Source: Letharia columbiana (lineage: Eukaryota; Ascomycota; Lecanoromycetes; Lecanorales; Parmeliaceae). Taken from it: a stretch of 64,000 nucleotides of DNA. Below, piece by piece: positions 24,843-37,349 of the stretch. The notes below the pieces were generated by a model, which was not told where the DNA came from, made no database searches, and saw nothing but the letters and a program-made list of their open reading frames with translations. The stretch covers positions 186,001-250,000 of the forward strand of contig NW_023501042.1 in NCBI RefSeq assembly GCF_014066305.1. The letters are read 5' to 3'. Both the position numbers and the translations under genes were made by a program. The number at the start of each line of letters is the position of its first letter. Position 1 is the stretch's first letter.

Positions 24843-25560
24843 AATATAGAAGTCTAAATTTATATAGTATAATAAGATAATAATATTATATTAATAATCT
24901 CTTATATTATATAGATAAAAGATCTTTTTAAAAGAAGTAAATTAGTTAATTTCTAATATCTTTTAATCTCTTATAAAGTAATAGCTAAAATATTATTAAT
25001 TATATATATATATTACTTATTAATATATTATATTACTATACTTACTTTCTTACTTTTAATATTAATTTTTTAGTCTTTATAAGTAAAGACCTCGATATAC
25101 TCTTTCTTATAATCTTTATATCGAAAGCGCGAATAACTAAAGACTTATCTTATTCGATTTTTTTTAATTATCTTTTTATAACTAGAAGACTTTAAAATTT
25201 TCTTTTAATTTAAAATCTTAATATAAAGATTAAACACCTAATTATTTCTAATTATTTATATCGTTAAGAGGATTTTGGTAAGCGGATTTATATTATCGAT
25301 TTTGAATTACTTGCGACTTAGTATATAAATTGATATTACTATCTAAATTTCAAAATATAATAAAATTATCGAAAGTTAAGAATGAGCTTCAAAATTTATA
25401 ATTTTAAATTAAAAATTAAGATAGAAAATAAAAAGGTTATTCTATAAAATGTTAATAATGAAATATTTAAGATATTAAGAAGAATGAGGATTTCTACTTG
25501 TAGTTTTAATATTTTAAAATCTATCTAGCGTTATATTAGCGAAATCTATCAAATTTAATT
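24843..25560 (+). repeat. 0.72-kb direct repeat flanking copy B, left
   Basis: Highly similar to 27948-28665 in the same orientation. Both are RIP-mutated (for example the shared word GATCTTTTTA-AAGAAGTAAATTA). It ends about 60 bp before the left end of copy B. Confidence 0.75.
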
Positions 25561-25623
25561 TATTAATTTTATTTTTTTTTTTTTTTTTTATTTAATTGAA
25601 GTTTTTCATTTTATTCTGTTATC

Positions 25624-27936
25624 AGTATATATAAAAGAATAAGGTAGGGCTGAACTAGAAAACCTTGAATTTGTATGTGCAGCCAATCATCAATTCGTCA
25701 GGTCTACGCTTTTTGGTTAGACACCGCGGGTAAACAAATTAGCGTCCGCAACCATCAAAAATCTACAAAAATCTATGTGCAGAAGTCTTATCCTCTGAAA
25801 TAACCAGCTCCCTACGGATGCTGTTTCTTCATAATTTGGTAAATTGTAGAGCTCAGTGTGCGCTTTCTAACGCTGTAAAAATATTGAAGTTTGGCCTACT
25901 ATTGGTGGGTTAAACTGACATTCAAATATCGTAGTCACACCAAATGCGTCCGGGATCGGATAATAATCCTTCCACCTGTTTGTTATTCTTCTTCCATTTA
26001 TTCTACCAATTCTACCAATTCTACCAATTCCACCAATATAAACACAATCGTCTTCGGTACCCCCCTCGCCCAATTAGAGCCCCTTACTGACGCCCCCAGG
26101 CCACCCCTCGGCGAATCCGCTACTGCTGGCAATCGAGGCCGCAAGTAAGCCTAACAGCTACCTACTACTGCTCATAAACGCGTTAGAAGGCCCTCAAAAA
26201 GAGCCCGAACGGATACGTCCTCCCCTACATAATCCTCCCAAGCCAGCGATAGGTGGGTTAAACTAACATTCAAATATTGTAATCACACCAAACGCGTCCG
26301 GACGTCATATGCTCTCCACGATTCCATATCAAATCATCACTCAGCAAGCGGAGAACACCACTGTAACTTGGCCTGTCATCCCCACTGCATTGAGGAATAA
26401 GAGGAGAAACTACAACAGGCAAATGCGGAGAACACTGCGGAGAAACCAAGCGGCAATAAGGCCACCATCGTCAAGAACACGGCTCAGCTCTCCAAGATCC
26501 CACGTCATATGCTCTCCACGGTTCCACATCAAATCATCACTCAGCAAGCGGAGAACACCACTGCAACTTGGCCTGTTATCCCCACTACATTGAGGAGCAA
26601 GAGGAGGAACTACAACAGGCAAATGCGGAGAACACTGCGGAGAAACCAAGCGGCAACAAGGCTACCATCGTCAAGAACACGGCTCAACTCTCCAAGATCC
26701 CACGTCATATCAGTCATCCACTCAGTCAGCCACTCAGCTAGCCACTCAGTCTAATACTCTACAAGAGGTAGAGCAAGAGGAGGAACTACAACAGGCAAAT
26801 GCGGAGAACACTGCGGAGAAACCAAGCGGCAACAAGGCCACCATCGTCAAGAACACGGCTCAGCTCTCCAAGATCCCACGTCATATGCTCTCCACGGTTC
26901 CACATCAAATCATCACTCAGCAAGCGGAGAACACCACTGCAACTTGGCCGTTCCACATCAAATCATCACTCAGCAAGCGGAGAACACCACTGCAACTTGG
27001 CCTGTCATCCCCACTACATTGAGAAGCAAGAGGAGGATCTACAACAGGCGAATACGGAGAACACTGCGGAGAACATTGCGGAGACAGTCATCAGCAGCAG
27101 TGACACAACAGGCCTACTCTCCACGGTCTTACACCAACCCGATACTCAGTAAGAGGAGGAACCACTGCAGCAGGTAAATGCGGAGAATATTGCGGAGACA
27201 GTCATCAGCAGCAGTGACACAACAGGCCTACTCTCCACGATCTCACACCAATCCACTCAGCCAATGCAAGAGAAGTCACTACAGCAGGCGAATGCGGAGA
27301 ACACTACGGAGAAACCAAGCGGCAACAAGGCCCCCAGCACCAAGCACGGTTCCATATCAAATCATCACTCAACAAGCGGAGAACACCACTGCAACTTAGC
27401 CTATCATCCCCACTACATTAAGAAGTAAGAGGAGGAACTACAACAGGCAAATGCGGAGAACACTGCGGAGAAACTAAGCGGCAACAAGGCCACCATCGTC
27501 AAGAACACAGCTCAGCTCTCCAAGATCCCACCTTATATGCTCTCCACGGTTCCACATCAAATCATCACTCCGGAACGATGCATATTTAGACGAATTGAAA
27601 CCGTCCGATGTCTTGCTCTGACAGCTATTTCATTATTCGAAAGATTTCACTGCGGCAGGAGATAATGTGGGATTCACACCACTAATTGGTATATTGTCTC
27701 CATTTCTTTCCGGTATTTCGATACTTCTTGCCATAAGGACATGGCCTTTCTCTGTTTTTTATAGGCAATTATTACGGATCAATCCTCCACACTCGATACA
27801 CCTTCCTAATTAGGCCTTAGTGCGCCTCTCTCCGTACATATATGCCTGTATGTAGGTCAAAAACGCACAGCAAGCGATCAGAGTTCGATTTGACTTAGAA
27901 AAATCCAACTCCATGAATTTAATTCATGGGCCTTTA
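25624..27936 (+). mobile_element. Unnamed element, copy B (largely free of RIP)
   Basis: About 2.3 kb with ordinary base composition inside the AT block. CA and TG are common, in sharp contrast to both flanks. The order is: left end, unique segment with GATCGGATAATAATCC, a (ATTCTACCA)n microsatellite near 26000-26040, the 200-bp tandem array (26300-27590), a segment ATTGGTATATTGTCTCC..., and a right end with the palindrome CATGAATTTAATTCATG. Surviving open frames of 68-117 codons are all made by the tandem array. No transposase, reverse transcriptase or helicase motif is visible, so it is either non-autonomous or not a transposon. It probably inserted, or was copied, after RIP of its surroundings. 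Confidence 0.7.
26300..27590 (+). repeat. 200-bp tandem repeat array in copy B
   Basis: Units start at GACGTCATATGC/CACGTCATATGC at 26301, 26501, 26701 and 26877. Later units are rearranged, with partial deletions and a variant containing GACAGTCATCAGCAGCAGTG. Each unit contains CGGAGAACACTGCGGAGAA and a 3' ACATCAAATCATCACTCAGC. Frames change at each unit, so the short open frames are probably not real genes. Confidence 0.8.
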
Positions 27937-27947
27937 TTGTATATACT

Positions 27948-28665
27948 AATTTAATATAGAAGTTTAAATTCATATAATATAATAAAGTAGTAATATTATA
28001 TTAACAATCTCTCGTATTATATAGACGAAAGATCTTTTTAGAAGAAGTAAATTAATTAATTTCTAATATTTTTTAATCTCTTATAAGTAATAGCTAAAAC
28101 ATTATTAATTATATATATATATTACTTATTAATATATTATATTACTATACTTACTTTCTTACTTTTAATATCGATTTTTAGTCTTTATAAATAAAGATTC
28201 TAATATACTCTTTCTTGGTTTTATATCGAAAACGCGAATAACTAAAGATTTATCTTATTCGTTTTTCGCGATTATCTTTTTGACTAAAAGACTTTAAGAT
28301 TTTCTTCGACTTAAAGTCTTAATATAAGATTAAATAAGCGATTATTTGTGATTATTTATATCGTTAAAAGATTATTAAATTTTTATTATCTTTCGAATAG
28401 GTTAACTTAGTATATAAATCGATATCTTATCTCTATATAATAATAATATAATAGAATCACTATCGAGATTAATAATTATTGATAATATATTATTATTAAA
28501 TTAGATTAAAGCGGATAAGATAAAATAATTACAATATAAAATATTAATAAGAAAAAATATTTAAGATACTAAGAAAGAAAGAAAGAGAGAATTTTTACTT
28601 ATAGCTTTAATATTTTAAAATCTATCTAGCGTTATACTAGCGAAGTCTATTAAATTTAATCTATT
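27948..28665 (+). repeat. 0.72-kb direct repeat flanking copy B, right
   Basis: Partner of 24843-25560. The two copies bracket element B within about 60 bp on the left and about 10 bp on the right, which resembles an LTR arrangement. Copies A and C lack these flanks, so the repeats need not belong to the element. Confidence 0.75.
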
Positions 28666-28934
28666 AAATAATATTATATAATATAATAATTATACTTCTA
28701 ATTATTATTATAATTATACTAATTAACTCTAAAGAAGTTAATCTTTTAACTAGAAGATTTATATCCAAGATATTTAATAACTATATATTAAAATATACTT
28801 ACTTTAAATTCTAGATATAAATATCTTTACTCTTAAACAAGATAAAGAAGCTATAGATTTAAGATCGGATATTACTAAGAGATCACCTACTATTTTCTAT
28901 TATATTTTAGCTATTTACAATTATTAATATACTC

Positions 28935-29400
28935 GTTAATAAGAAAGATATATTATTACTATACGAATTTAATCGCGATATTAATAATAACTATAAAAAT
29001 TAAAGCTATTAAATATAGAGGATATCTATTAATAAGAAAGGCGTACTATTACTATACGAATTTAATCGCGATATTAATAATAACTATAAGAATTAAAGCT
29101 ATCAAATATAGAGATATCTATTAATAAGAAAGGCGTACTATTACTATATGAATTTAATCGCGATATTAATAGTAATTATAGAAACTAAAGCTATCAAATA
29201 TAGAAATACCCCGTTAATAAGAAAGATGTATTATTACTATACGAATTTAATCGCGATATTAATAGTAATTATAGAAATTAAAGCTATCGAATATAGAAAT
29301 ACTCGCTAATAAGAAAGGCGTACTATTATTATACAAATTTAATCGCGATATTAATAGTAATTATAAAAATTAAAGCTATCGAGTGTAGAGAATATAATCT
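28935..29400 (+). repeat. Five tandem units of 92-93 bp
   Basis: The word AATTTAATCGCGATATTAATA recurs at 28966, 29059, 29151, 29244 and 29336. A 93-bp unit equals 31 codons, and one frame reads N-K-K-G/D-V-L-L-L-Y-E-F-N-R-D-I-N in most units, interrupted by stops of RIP type. This suggests a dead gene for a protein with a 31-residue repeat. Confidence 0.7.
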
Positions 29401-32400
29401 TTAATTTAATATAGATTTTAGAATAAAGAAGCCTCTTTTATTAAAGTAGTAATATTTTTATAAATATATATCTATATTTAAATCGATTTAAGAAGTTTTA
29501 TTCTATAAATATAAAATATATAAAGTTATTAGATTAAGTATAATAGTTAAATATTATTAATTAAGCGTAATAAATAGAATAATAATTAGAATATCTTATT
29601 CTTAACTTAGAATAGTTTTTCTTTTATTTATTATATATTTTCTTTTTATAAAAACTATATCTAGACTTTAATAATACTATATTATTATTTATAAACTTAT
29701 ATCTTATTATAATTATCTAAAAAGCTATATATCTTTTAATTATAAAGTAATTCTTTTTATATAAAATATATATAATTAAGCCGCTAGATATTAGTTAATA
29801 ATTTTCTTTATTTATAATTACTAAAGAGTAAGTTATATTATTAAAATTACTCGCTAATTTTATCTTTATAGTTTCTTAAAGTATCTATAATATAGAGATT
29901 TAAATTCGAAGCGAATTAATCGATTTTAAAGTTATATAAATTAAGATCTCCTTTATTACTTAAGTGAATACAATTTAAGAAATAATTAAATTCGTTAATC
30001 TCTATTATTCGCGAATTTTCTTTAATATATAAACTTTTAAGTCTAATTAATAATAATATAATTAACGCGTATAATTAATTTACTATTTAATTTAAATATA
30101 TATAATTAATATAACTATATACTTTTCTTATTTATAATTATACTTTTTAAACTTCGCATATAATCTTCTAATCTTCACCTTCGCGAAGTCTTATTTTTAC
30201 TTCACTTCGATAATTTAAATAAATCTAAATTAATAGTTAATAAATTATTAATAATTTTTTAAGTTTTTATAACTATTAAGTTAATAACTTTAATAAATAA
30301 TAATATTATATATTAACAAATTATAATTAATATTATAATTAATTATTATATTAAGAGATATAGCGCTATTAGATATATATTTACTTTATAAAAATAATAT
30401 TATTAATTTAATTTAACTATAGAATATAGAGAAAATAATTTTATTTTCTTTAGATATAGATAGTATTATAATAAACGAGCGTATTATAATATAAATACTA
30501 TAATAATAAAAAGAATTTTTAAGAAAGAAGAGAGTAGATTAGAAAAGAATAATATTAAATATTTATTATTAAGCTAATTAATATTATATAACTAAAATCT
30601 TATTAGAATAAAATACTATTTAAAGATAGATTAAGTCTAAATATTAATTAGAAAGCTAATTAAAAAAAGAGGTTAATTTTTTTTTATTAATATATATCGT
30701 AGAGCTATATATAAGCGCTTCTTTCTATATTTTAAATATACTTTAAATATTTATAGCTATATATATACGCCCCCTCTTATATTTCATATATATTTCATAT
30801 ATTTCGATATTCTTTATATACGCGATATATCTATTAAAGATAATCTTATTAATCTAATTAATTTCTATTTAATTTTATATTTACTAATTATAAAAAGAGC
30901 TCTTTATTTTAATATTATAATTTTACTAATTTATTATTCTTAGATATCGAGCCGCGTATAGCTTATAATTAATTTACTTACTTTCTTCTCTCCTTCTATT
31001 ATAAAAATAGAAGAAAGATATTATTTCTTTTTCGCCTTTATCTATAATAAACTAGTTATTATTTTTATAAGATTAAAGATATTAATTTAAAGATAATATT
31101 ATCTTAATTAAAAGCGAAGAATATAATATTCTAATATTTTAACGTCTAAGTAAAAGATATTATAATATTACTCGAATAAAAGAGAGTTATATTAATAAAA
31201 AAGATATTAATATTTAAAAATAATCTTAGCGCGATAAAAGATTTAATTTTTATATATAAAAGATTTAGATAATAACTAATTTAATTAATTAAATTATTAA
31301 AATATCTAAATTAAATTTTAATTCTATATTAATATCTAATAAAATAAATTTAATAATTTTAAAATATTAATATACGCTTTTATTAATATAATTAGCGATT
31401 AGAATATTAATTAAATAAATATAATCTCTAATTCTAATAATTAAAATAATATAATAACAAATAAATACTAGTATTAAAGCGAATAAAGTATATATTATAT
31501 TAAGTAGAAAAGCGTTAATAGCTAGAGCTAATTAGAGTTTTAAATTAATAAAATTAAATATTAATTCTATATTAGTGTTATTATATACTCTTAAATATAT
31601 AATTATTAATTATAATATTAATTAGAAAGAGTTAATTTTTAATTTAAAATATTAAAAATAATATAGCGATATATTATTAAAGCGATATAAGTTATTAAAG
31701 CGATATAAGTTTCTATTATAGCGAGAAAATAGAATTTATATATTAAATATTAATCTCATTTTATTTCTAATATTTTATTTATTTACGTATCTCTTTTAAT
31801 TTCTCTTTAAATATCTTAATCTTAAGATATTAATTAGATCTTTATTTAGCGTAAATTTAACTTTCTTAATTAATAATACTTAGTATAAGATATTAATAAA
31901 TATATTTCGATATAAAGATAGTAATAAATCTTACTTTCTTTTTAATATTAATAATAAAAAATAATAAATATAGTAATAGATAAAGATAATATAGGTTATA
32001 TAAAATTAATTTAAACTTAATAGCGATTATTAGCCTATTTATTAGAGCTTAGAAATTAGAAAATTCTAGAAGTAAATATAATTTAATAAATATACGCTCG
32101 TTATTTTAGAGAAGCTATATATTATTTATCGTTATTATAATAAGATTCTAATTTATTTATTTATAGATTACGAAATAAACGATATAATAATATATATTAA
32201 GTCTAAGGAATATATTAAGAAATCTAATTTAAGTAGTTTATAATAAACGAATCTAATCGATAATTATAAAAATTAGATATATTTCTAAGCTAAATAATAT
32301 AAATTATTAATAAATAAAATAATAAATAAAATATCTAGCTTACTATTTACTCTAGAAAAGATAATATTAAGATTCTCTTATAATACTAGAAGATTAAAAG

Positions 32401-33559
32401 CTTATACGCGAAGACTTTTTAAAATAATTTTATCGCTAGATTATAAATATTAATATTTTATTTATAATTACTAATAATTCTAAGATATTATAACTCTTAC
32501 GCTATCTCGACTTTAATATATAATTAAAATTAATATTTACTATAAAGAATCGACTAATAAAAAAAGCTATAGAGCTAGAGATAAGATTATTAAAAAATTT
32601 ATTAATCGATAATATTAAAATCTCTCTAGCTCTAAATTATTAATTATTTTATAACTACTAATTATTTATAATAATTCTAATCTTTTTTATTAATATTAAT
32701 TAATAATAGTATAAAATTCTTATAAACTTTAAGTATATTCAAAGATAAATATACTAACTAGAAACTTATAAGTATTATTAATTTAATTCTCATAGAATAT
32801 AAGATTTAATCTTATATATTTAAATTTATAATTAATAACGTTAGTAATAATAGTATACTCTTCAACGATTTAATTACTTATCTTTCTATTTCCATAATAG
32901 ATAATTCGCTTAATATTAAAGAATTTAAGTCTTCAAATTATTTATAATATATTCTTTATATAGCGTATATTATTTAATTAGTTTTAAAAGAACTTCTAGA
33001 TAATATTAGAGTTACTTTAATAAATAAGAAATTTTAGAGAAGCTAAAATAATAAAGAAGATAAGAATTAAGTTTGAGTAAGTACGATTAATCTATCGATA
33101 ACCCTAATAAAAATATAATATTTCTTATTATTATTCTAGTTATTATATTATTAATTATATTAAAATTTAAAAAACTATTATATATATTAATACTAGCGAT
33201 TAATATAAAGAGATTTTTTTATATTATAAGCTAAACGGCTTTAAGATAAGAATATTTTAATATTAGATAAATATTAATCTTCTAAAAAAAAGTAATATTA
33301 TTAAAGATACTCTCTTAAGCTCTTTTAGAATATTAAGACTCGCTAGAATTTAATTTATTAGATATTAATTCGCGCTCTACTTCTTTATATTAATATTATA
33401 TACTTCTTAAAAAATAGATTAACTATCTATTTAAGATTAAATAATAAAAAATAATTATAAATAGAAACTATAGTCTAGACGTTTAAATAATTTTCGATTA
33501 ATTTCTAATAGATTTAATATTTAATTTAGCTTATTAAGTCTTTTTATAAATTTATAAAA

Positions 33560-34000
33560 TTAATAAATAGAGAAAAGAAGGCTATAATTTACTACGTCTT
33601 TAATATTTATAATTATCTATTTAATTATATAGATAAAAAGCTCGAAAAATTAAGAAGAAAGAGAGTTTCTTAAAAAAAGAACTTTTTAAAGCTTTTAAGA
33701 CGGCTCGCGAGAAATTAGCTATCTATTATAGTCGAACTTAATTAAATTTAGACTATCTATATAAATAAGTTACACTTCTATATTTAAGTTATAATAATAT
33801 AAAATTAAAGAAATTAAATTAAAAGATTAATATTAGAGAGAAGTTATAGACGAAGATCTACTAAAAAGCGCTTAAAAAGATATTTTAAAATTATTAAAAT
33901 ATTAATATAAGTAATTAATTATAAAGAGCTAAGCGAATAAGTTAATTGAATAAAAATATACTTAATTAAGCGATAAAATTCGAGATTAAAAATTTAGATA
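33560..34000 (+). mobile_element. Possible hAT-type transposase remnant
   Basis: One plus-strand frame, ignoring RIP-type stops, reads as helical charged protein with FKAFKTAREKLAIYYSRT followed by YLYK-VTLLYL and a Lys-rich stretch. This resembles the C-terminal region of fungal hAT transposases (KL-x-YYSxT...LY...LLxPxxKL). The match is by eye on heavily mutated DNA; other explanations remain open. Confidence 0.3.
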
Positions 34001-34964
34001 ATAAGAATAAATATAATTAGCTTTAGTAATATAGAAGAAATAATAAGTCTTCTAATTATTATTCTAGTTATAATCTTACTTCTAATTTTTATAAAGCTTC
34101 TTTTAATAATCTAGCGAACCTCTTAATTCTAAAGTAATAAAAGAAATTAAAATTTAAATATATTATAGTCGCTTAAATAGCTTATAATATTCTTTATTTT
34201 TTCGCGAGAACTATTATATATAAGCGATACTTCTTAATAATTAAAAGATATTATAATACTTAGAAGTATTATTTACTAGCGATATTTTATATTCTAATAA
34301 TAATTCTTTATATAAAGTATTAAGAAAATAAGCTTAAATAAACTAGATTTAATCTTAAAGAAGATCTTAGTATATCGAATTAGATTAAAAGAGCTAATAG
34401 TACTTTATGTAAAAACTTAATTAACATTTATAATAATTATATTAGCGAAGATAACGAGCTTACGAAAAATACTTCGATAAGTTTAATATTTATAAATTTA
34501 TTAAGATATATTACTAATACTCTATAATATATAGAGAAATAATCGATAAGTTTATAATTAGAGAGAATTAATAATAATAGATTTAGTCTTAAAGAAGAGG
34601 TCTAAAATAACTTAAAAAGCGAATTTATTTATAAATAATTAATAAGTTTAATTAGATAGAGGTAGACTTAGAATATTTAATAAAATTGAGATAGAGTAGA
34701 ATAGAAGAGTAGATTAGAGTTTAAGAGAAAAACGAATATAAAGTTTATTAAGCTTATCTAACGCGTTAAGATAAATATATAAATAGAGATAATTATAGAA
34801 TTTTATTTTTATAATATTTAAAGATTTAAAATTCAGAATATTCTTTTATATTATAATTTTAAGAAGAAGAATAGAGACGCTTATAGTTCTAATTATTATT
34901 CTAATTATTAATATTAATAAAAAGATAAATAGCTATATTAAATTACTCTTTATATTCCCTCTCT

Positions 34965-35225
34965 CTCAATAAAGAAGAATAAATATATTCTATATATCTC
35001 AGTCGGATTATTCTATAAATATAGAAATCTCAGTAAGAATATCTCATATATATATTATTCCATAGTATAATCTCATAGATATACTATACCGTGAAATATC
35101 CCGCTAAGATCCCGAACCCATATTAGAAAAATGATATGATATTCGACTCTATTCATATCATACCCGAGTACGATATAATATCACTTGATATGGAATATTT
35201 CATGGGATATTTATTTTTTATTCTT
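34965..35225. repeat. Less-mutated segment with dyad symmetries
   Basis: A 260-bp island keeping CA/TG dinucleotides. It has TATGATAT...ATATCATA arms (12-nt loop, about 35134-35162) and a second pair GAAATATCCC/GGGATATTT. It lies upstream of the Copia-like coding remnant and could be part of its LTR, but no matching 3' copy was found. Confidence 0.4.
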
Positions 35226-37349
35226 AATTCTTATAAAATTAAGTCTATTATTTCTCTATTAAAAAAGGCCTAAAGACTATAGCTTAAACTTCTTCAATAT
35301 TTATAGCCGCCGTATTATCGTATTTATAATTTATTAATAATATCTATACTTAGTATATTACCCGTAACTTCTTAATCTTTCGAATCTTTATTCTATTTAA
35401 ATTGTATCGCTTAATTAATAAAGTTAATAACTTAGTTATAGCTATTAACTTCGAGCGTATTAAGCTTAAATATAAGAGTCTTAAAAATAAACGAATTCTA
35501 TATATAAAAGATATCTAATATATTTCTAATAGTAACTTTAATCTAATTTCTTAAGGGTAACTCGAAGATTAAAACTATTCGCTATAGCTTATATCTAAGA
35601 ATATTAAAATAGAAAAGTATAGTATTATTTTTAGACGCTAGCGTAACTATCTTTATACGCTAAATATATAGATAGAGACTCTTATATACTTAGTAGTTAT
35701 TAATAAAAATATCTCTATCTATAATAAGTTTACTATATCTATATCTATATCTAAATTTAAATTCTTATTCTTATTCTCATCCGCTAATATCTTAGATTCT
35801 TAAATTAATAAGAAAATCTTATATATATAATACGCTCGTTATAATTACTTAAGATTTTAGAATCTTAAGAAATTAGTTAAAATATATATCGAAATAAACT
35901 TATTTATTTTACTCTCTAAAGATGTATACGAATTATATAGTATTACTAATATGAAAATCGAATTATATAAGCGTTATATAACGTTAGATTACTAGAAAAA
36001 TAACTTAATTTATAATAATCTCTAAAGATCTTTCTCTATCTCTTATAATAATTATAAATAAATAATAATCTTTCTAGATGATAAAACGCTTTATTTCGCT
36101 ATATTCTTATTTTCTAATAAAAATAATTTTATAATCCTCGCGGTATTTAAGTTTTTTCTAAATTAAGTCGAGTATAGAAATTACGTTTATATTAGATTTT
36201 ATAATAATTATAATTTCGAGTATAATAACTATAATATATATATCTTTCGATTTATTAAAGAAATTATCTAGAAAGATATTATATCTAATAATCTCTAAAT
36301 AAATAATAAATTTAAATATCTCGATTAAATAATATAAAGTAAGGCCAGCGCTATATTTAAAGAGAGTAAGCTATTATAAAAGTATTAGTCGAAATTCGCG
36401 TAAGCTTCTAATTATCTACGTAATCTATAATCGATATTAAGAAGAAATATTACCTCTTATAAGACCTTTATAGATTATTCATCTAATATTTCACACCTTC
36501 GAATTATCGAATAAACTAATTTCTATTAAATATATCTACTAAATATTAACTAAATTAAATATAAAAACTATATCTATAAGAAGCGCTTAATTAATTATAA
36601 AGCTAATTAATTTTATTATATACTAATATTAAATAGTAAAATTTAGATCTATTTAAATATAACTTAAATTAATAACATTTTTTTTAAGTCTATCTCATTT
36701 AAGCTTAACCTCGCTAAGAAAAAAAAGATAAATAATTAAAATCTATTTAAGAATAGGAATAAGCGCTATATAGATACGCTAGAAAAGATTATATGCGAGT
36801 TATTAACTATCCCTTTAATATTAATTTTAGAGAAGAGAGCCTCAAAAAGAATAAGATGAGAAATATTTATCGAAGCGATAATTACCTCAGCTAAAGCCGT
36901 TAGAAGAGAATTCGTTACTGCTATACGAATCCTCGTTAGAGAAGTACCTTCGTAGATACCTTCGCCGCAGGCACCGCCGTAGGTACCTCCGCAGGCACCT
37001 TCAGAGGGGATAAAGTCGAAATTACCCGAAACCCTAAGCGAAAACACGCTCGCGGGATCTATCCCGATAGCTCTATAAGCTCTAATAAGGCCTATAACCA
37101 GGTCTATAACTAATTAGCAACCTTTTTTAGAGCAGCCTAAGCGACACGAAGTCCTTAAGACTTATCGCGACCTTTCGCTAAATTCACTCGCCCTTTTAGC
37201 TAAAGCCAACGCTCTTAAGCTATTTAAGTTTCAAACTTATTAAGAGATAATAGCGAATAAATATTAAAAAATAAAATAGAAACTTATTATATAGAAAGAA
37301 GTTAACTCTCTTATAACTAACGATACTTAAATCTTAATAAATTTACTCT

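Noticed and set aside
16769..27399. Arg/Ser-rich ORFs (MRRTLRRNQAA...) in the 200-bp arrays
   Set aside because: They repeat with the satellite unit and change frame every 200 bp, so they are better explained as DNA repeats than genes.
36766..37047. 93-codon minus-strand ORF rich in Gly/Cys
   Set aside because: Antisense to the Pro-rich linker of the Copia polyprotein remnant, so a shadow frame.
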